DNA of 64,000 bases from Phyllostachys edulis (lineage: Eukaryota; Streptophyta; Magnoliopsida; Poales; Poaceae). The notes beneath the pieces are model-generated. The model was not told where the DNA came from. It saw only the letters and a program-made list of their open reading frames with translations, and did no database searches. The DNA lies in contig CM070551.1 of assembly GCA_036346405.1 (NCBI GenBank), forward strand, positions 59,662,488-59,726,487, read 5' to 3'. The translations under genes and the position numbers were made by a program. Below are positions 60,219 through 64,000 of this stretch, piece after piece (position 1 is the stretch's first letter; every line of letters begins with the position of its first letter).

Positions 60219-62160
60219 ATGGCAGCGAGGCAGTGGCGGTCGTGACCAGCTGCGACAAGCGGCTAAAGGGCGTGCTATGGGCATGGGCTCATGCCGACTC
60301 GGCTTGCACGCCGAGTCCGAAGCGGGTACGGCTTCGGCCACCCCCGACTCGGTTCCCCTGCCTCTTTTATTCCTTTTTCCCTTATTTATTTTCCTTTGAT
60401 TTACTTTAGGTCCTTAGGGAAAGATAGAAAAAAAAAACAGTGTACTACAGACCTGGTTTCTTTATCTAATTAATTTCCCTGTTTTCTATTAAATTTGTGC
60501 TCATTTCGTTTTAGGTAGCATGCAATCTCGGAAAAAAAAATGTGGCATGGAAGAACAGACTATCGTGAATGAGAAAGCTAGTTCCCTTCAATTTGTGCCA
60601 AAGGTCTTGTCAGCAATTTTCGTTAGTACTTTTCTGAGCGTTCAAGGCCACAACTTAACCACGGACAACAGTGAGACATGAAACTGATGAATGCTTGTTG
60701 GCACTAGTCAAGGCATGTGCTACTGCATGGATATGTCAAGTCAGATTGATCGAGATCTTGCCATTATTCATCTAGTAGAAGATGACTGAAATCCAATACT
60801 GACTTTGTTTACCAATTCCATTTTTTTCTTAATACTGGTCGCTCCATCAATAACCATCATTTCTACTTTTCATCTTCACAAGCTAGAGCTAAGACCGGTT
60901 ACAAAGAGCAAGCACATGAACAAAATGTGTCGCATCTGAGTTAGCTACTGGCTAGCGCTCAAGTTCTGTTTCGGGGTTTTCAGCACTTGACAAATCACAA
61001 GGCCTCTCTATTGCCCAGGTCCCATGATTCAAGATAGCTACGCTAATCAATCGTTTAGCAATTACAAAATGTGCACAACCCTGTAACTATTGCATTAATT
61101 ACTTGTTTATAGTAATTTCCGTAGCGTCTAAATATCACTTTTATGAGCTGATAGAAGTAATATCCAAGGAAAATGAGTTGTTGTAACCGTGTGGGAAATT
61201 CAGAAGTTCAAAACTACAGTTCATGGAATTGGAACAAACCTGGCTCACCAAATTGGCAGAAGCAGATTACAAGAATTTTCTAAAAATGTGACTCCTCGCC
61301 TTGAATCGGCAGAATAGATCACAAAAATGCCAACCTGCTGCCAGAAATTTCTAACCCCATGGAAGGGGGCGCAGAAGCTGTACAGTTCATACATCTAGTC
61401 CTTGTCATTACAAGAGTGGTTTTGCAGCGACTAGTATCTCAGATCTTGCGTATGTTCGGGGTCAGATTGGACGATCCTAGTCGCTACAAAACCTATTGTG
61501 CAGCCGTGCAGGGAACTCGTCTAAGAGGAAATATTTGTGAGCTTATTGGTCGACATTCGATCGATAAGCCTATTGTCGCTATTACAGAAGACTCTGGAGT
61601 ACTGTTACTCGCACGTATCGAGTTCCCTGCACGCGTAGGAAATTGTTTATAGCTAGACGAGGTTAGATACTTAGATGTGTGTGGGAGGAGGGCTAGAGGA
61701 GTTGGATTAGGAAGGCAATCGAAGTCACGTAGACGAGGTGGTGTCACGCTCGCGCAAGGTGGAAAATCTTCCACGAGCCACATTTTACCAGGTGTAAAGA
61801 CCACGTGGTTTGGTCCTAATTTAGGTGATGAACAATCGGTATCGTTGTCGATGAGTTTGGGGAGTGAATTGTCTGTTTTGCAAAAGTTGGCCTTTAGATT
61901 GGGTTAGCGGTAGGACACCTGCCACGCTCTGGGTTAGCGGCAAGTGGTCTACCACGGTATTTTCGCATGGTATGAGTGCCATTTTTTGTATTTCATTCGT
62001 GAGAGGGCTGCTTTTGGTATTTCACTTTAAAAATATGCTAAATGAGCCAAAAAAAAAATTATTTCACTTTAGATTAAATGATCGTTGCAATGGTATCTCC
62101 CTGTTTTCCTCTTTGGTCAGCCAAGGTAATTGGATGTATCCTCCAAACTCCACCACGTTG
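60219..62160. other. Unassigned intergenic sequence
   Basis: No gene was recognised. Frames such as 61359-61652 and 61493-61804 overlap on opposite strands and match nothing I know. There is an inverted repeat GTGCAGGGAACTCG at 61506-61519 and 61619-61632, and a short duplicated 'tgggttagcgg' at about 61898 and 61930. The word 'aaatgccaacctgctg' at 61325 recurs at 63604. Confidence 0.4.
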
Positions 62161-62166
62161 TTACTA

Positions 62167-62280
<114 letters not shown>

Positions 62281-62344
62281 TTATTACTATTTTATTTCAA
62301 TTTTTTACTCGTTTCCTCTTCAGAATAATAATAATAATATAAAA

Positions 62345-62702
62345 GTACTCATTTCACCGTAGACTAGTCCTCGTTCACGAAAGAGTCACTTCACATTAAC
62401 GGCGGACAACGACGAGAGTACTCATTTCACCGTAGACTAGTCCTCGTTCACGAAAGAGTCACTTCACATTAACGGCGGACAACGACGGGAGTACTCATTT
62501 CACCGTAGACTAGTCCTCGAAAGAGTCACTTCACATTAACGGCGGACAATGACGGGAGTAATCATTTCACCATAGACTAGTCCTCGAATTCACGAAAGAG
62601 TCACTTCACATTAACGGCGGACAACGACGAGAGTACTCATTTCACCGTAGACTAGTCCTTGTTCACGAAAGAGTCACTTCACATTAACGGCGGACAACGA
62701 CC
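62345..62702. repeat. Five tandem copies of a ~73-bp unit
   Basis: Units start at 62345, 62418, 62491, 62558 and 62633 (lengths 73, 73, 67, 75 and about 70). Each begins with 'gtactcatttcaccgtag' or a close variant and ends in 'cggcggacaacgac'. The length differences come from a small indel at the centre ('ctcgttcacga' / 'ctcga' / 'ctcgaattcacga'). A 20-bp piece of the unit centre appears inverted at 62794-62813. Confidence 0.92.
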
Positions 62703-62931
62703 ACACGTGAAACTGAGAATCGCTCCTGGTTGGTTAAACGGTGTTAGTCAAGGCTTGATAGGTACTACAATATGTCTTGATCACGATTTTGGAGTGACTC
62801 TTTCGTGAACGAGTACTAGTACTACAATATGTCTTCATCTTGTGAAGAGTGACACATGGAGTGTACCTTCTCGAATCTAGGACGCCTTCTGAAGGGTATA
62901 TAGGACGCCCGTTTCGTACTCCTAGGAGTAT

Positions 62932-63246
62932 GTACTCCCACTTCCAATATACCACTTAAATGCACATATTATACTTCTTTATCATTTTTAGTATACTTAA
63001 ATACCAATTATAAGATACTTCAATGCGACTTGATTGAAAAATTTTCATTGGAACCCTTTGTTTTTGTTATATACCCTTTTTCATATGTAAAAGAAGTATA
63101 TACACAAATTTTGCTATAAAAAGTGGAATTTAATGAAATTTTTCATGGAACTCACTTTGGAGTATCTTATAATCATTATTGAGTATGCTCAAATAGATAA
63201 AGAGGTATCATCATCTGTTTAAGTGGTATATGAGAGGTAGGAGTAC
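62932..63246. mobile_element. Foldback MITE-like element
   Basis: About 315 bp with long imperfect terminal inverted repeats. The left 'gtactccca...atataccacttaaa' and 'cttctttatc...attataagatactt' correspond in order to the complement of the right 'gataaag...' and 'tttaagtggtatatgagaggtaggagtac' blocks, so roughly 110 bp can pair on each side. No TSD was settled, so the superfamily is unknown. Confidence 0.65.
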
Positions 63247-63271
63247 GTCTTTCTGAGAATACCATACCATT

Positions 63272-63274
<3 letters not shown>

Positions 63275-63331
<57 letters not shown>
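63275..63331. repeat. TA microsatellite
   Basis: An uninterrupted TA run of about 57 bp, 28 bp to the right of the foldback element. Confidence 0.95.
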
Positions 63332-63335
<4 letters not shown>

Positions 63336-63849
63336 CTTACCACCATCAATGTTATTTTGTCCTTCACAGTGCGACACATCACCCTTATTGTTTACAACCT
63401 CTAGATTAACTGCAATTATATCTATTTCTCTGTCTGGCCGTCGGATTGCTACCAGAGATTGTTGCGACCATTTGATTCACAACCAACACATTGATTTATA
63501 CAAATTCTTGATGCAACATGCGGTGTATCCTTCTAGTATTCAAAGCGATTCATGACGGCAAACGCAGTTCACATGTCACAGGTGTATGCTGGCATCACAT
63601 TAGAAATGCCAACCTGCTGTGCTGCCACAATTAACATTCTATGTTTTAGGGAAATTTTGATATATGCCATTACTGAGTGTCCGTTTCAGAGAAATATCAT
63701 TGCTCATTTCGATATTCGAAATATGCCACTGCAAACATCTTTTTCTCATAGAAATGCCACCGATCTACATCTTTCACAAATATTGACGTTATTGCCCCCG
63801 TCTTCTTCCCATGTCACCCTCGCTCTCCAGCCGCTTCTATCTCCGATGA

Positions 63850-64000
63850 CAAGGTCGCAGACGTTGGACTTGCTCTCGCCGAACCACATGGTGAGTAGCT
63901 CGGGGCCCTTGATGCTGATGAAGTTGGCCTTGCACTCCTTAGCGGCGTCTTTGCTGCATGGCCGGCGTCAGTGAAGAGCACGCCGCGCGACGGTGACATG
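63850..64000 (-). pseudogene. CDC48: CDC48/p97 AAA-ATPase fragment, broken, runs off the window
   Basis: On the minus strand one frame (about 63940-63850) encodes KANFISIKGPELLTMWFGES, a hallmark stretch of the second AAA domain of CDC48, the hexameric unfoldase that extracts ubiquitinated proteins. Just upstream another frame gives SRGVLF followed by a degraded version of the Walker A loop: the expected GPPGCGKT is replaced and several codons are missing, shifting the frame. Downstream of SNV the match ends. ATP binding would be impossible. It is a gene fragment or pseudogene exon, possibly captured by a transposon. The part beyond the window edge decides whether it is longer. Confidence 0.75.

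Noticed and set aside
62345..62702. CRISPR-like array
   Set aside because: The units are head-to-tail repeats with no unique spacers, in a plant nuclear context.

Overview
This is nuclear repeat DNA from a grass (Poaceae; a panicoid-type genome is my inference). It holds long-LTR chromovirus, SIRE-type Ty1-copia, Tat-type Ty3-gypsy, CACTA and hAT elements stacked inside one another, plus long TA microsatellites. I found no intact host gene, no tRNA or rRNA, and no CRISPR array. The only recognisable host coding sequence is a damaged CDC48-like AAA ATPase fragment at the right edge (63850-64000, minus strand).

Left part (1-7920). Three direct copies, about 3.09 kb apart, of a SIRE-like copia LTR piece (minus orientation) carry an embedded Ty3-LTR-like segment. 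The first two copies are joined to a low-copy segment with a small hAT-type element flanked by a perfect 8-bp duplication. Diagnostic bases show that the middle copy is a recombinant between the outer two, so the array probably arose by unequal crossing-over.

Nested core (7921-58346). Element A is a long-LTR Tekay/Del-like chromovirus on the plus strand, with its gag-pol almost gone. Its 3' LTR is split by B (a minus-strand solo LTR of the same superfamily) and by E (a plus-strand solo LTR, TSD CTTGC). B is split by a CACTA element (17310-20403) and by D, a Tat-lineage Ty3-gypsy element (20605 to about 44.2 kb) whose 3' LTR is missing. D is split between gag and protease by F, a minus-strand SIRE-type copia element (23935-39689, TSD GTAAG). 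F is split inside its reverse transcriptase by G, a deleted SIRE element in the opposite orientation (28573-33455, TSD CATAC). A short-LTR copia fragment (44328-45104) and a second copy of the CACTA right end plus B flank follow D. That second copy is interrupted by C, a 5.13-kb solo LTR (45123-50252, TSD GTAAC).

Right part (58347-64000). A non-autonomous hAT element (58808-60210) with an imperfect 8-bp TSD, unassigned sequence, two TA microsatellites, a five-copy tandem repeat of about 73 bp, a foldback MITE-like element, and the CDC48 fragment.

All retrotransposon coding regions carry stops, frameshifts or deletions and are annotated as pseudogenes. I found no new functional gene system. 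The most informative signals are structural: the ordered nest of insertions, the mapped unequal crossover, a long foldback inside the CACTA element, the opposite-orientation SIRE pair, and the GACCTCC-rich LTRs.
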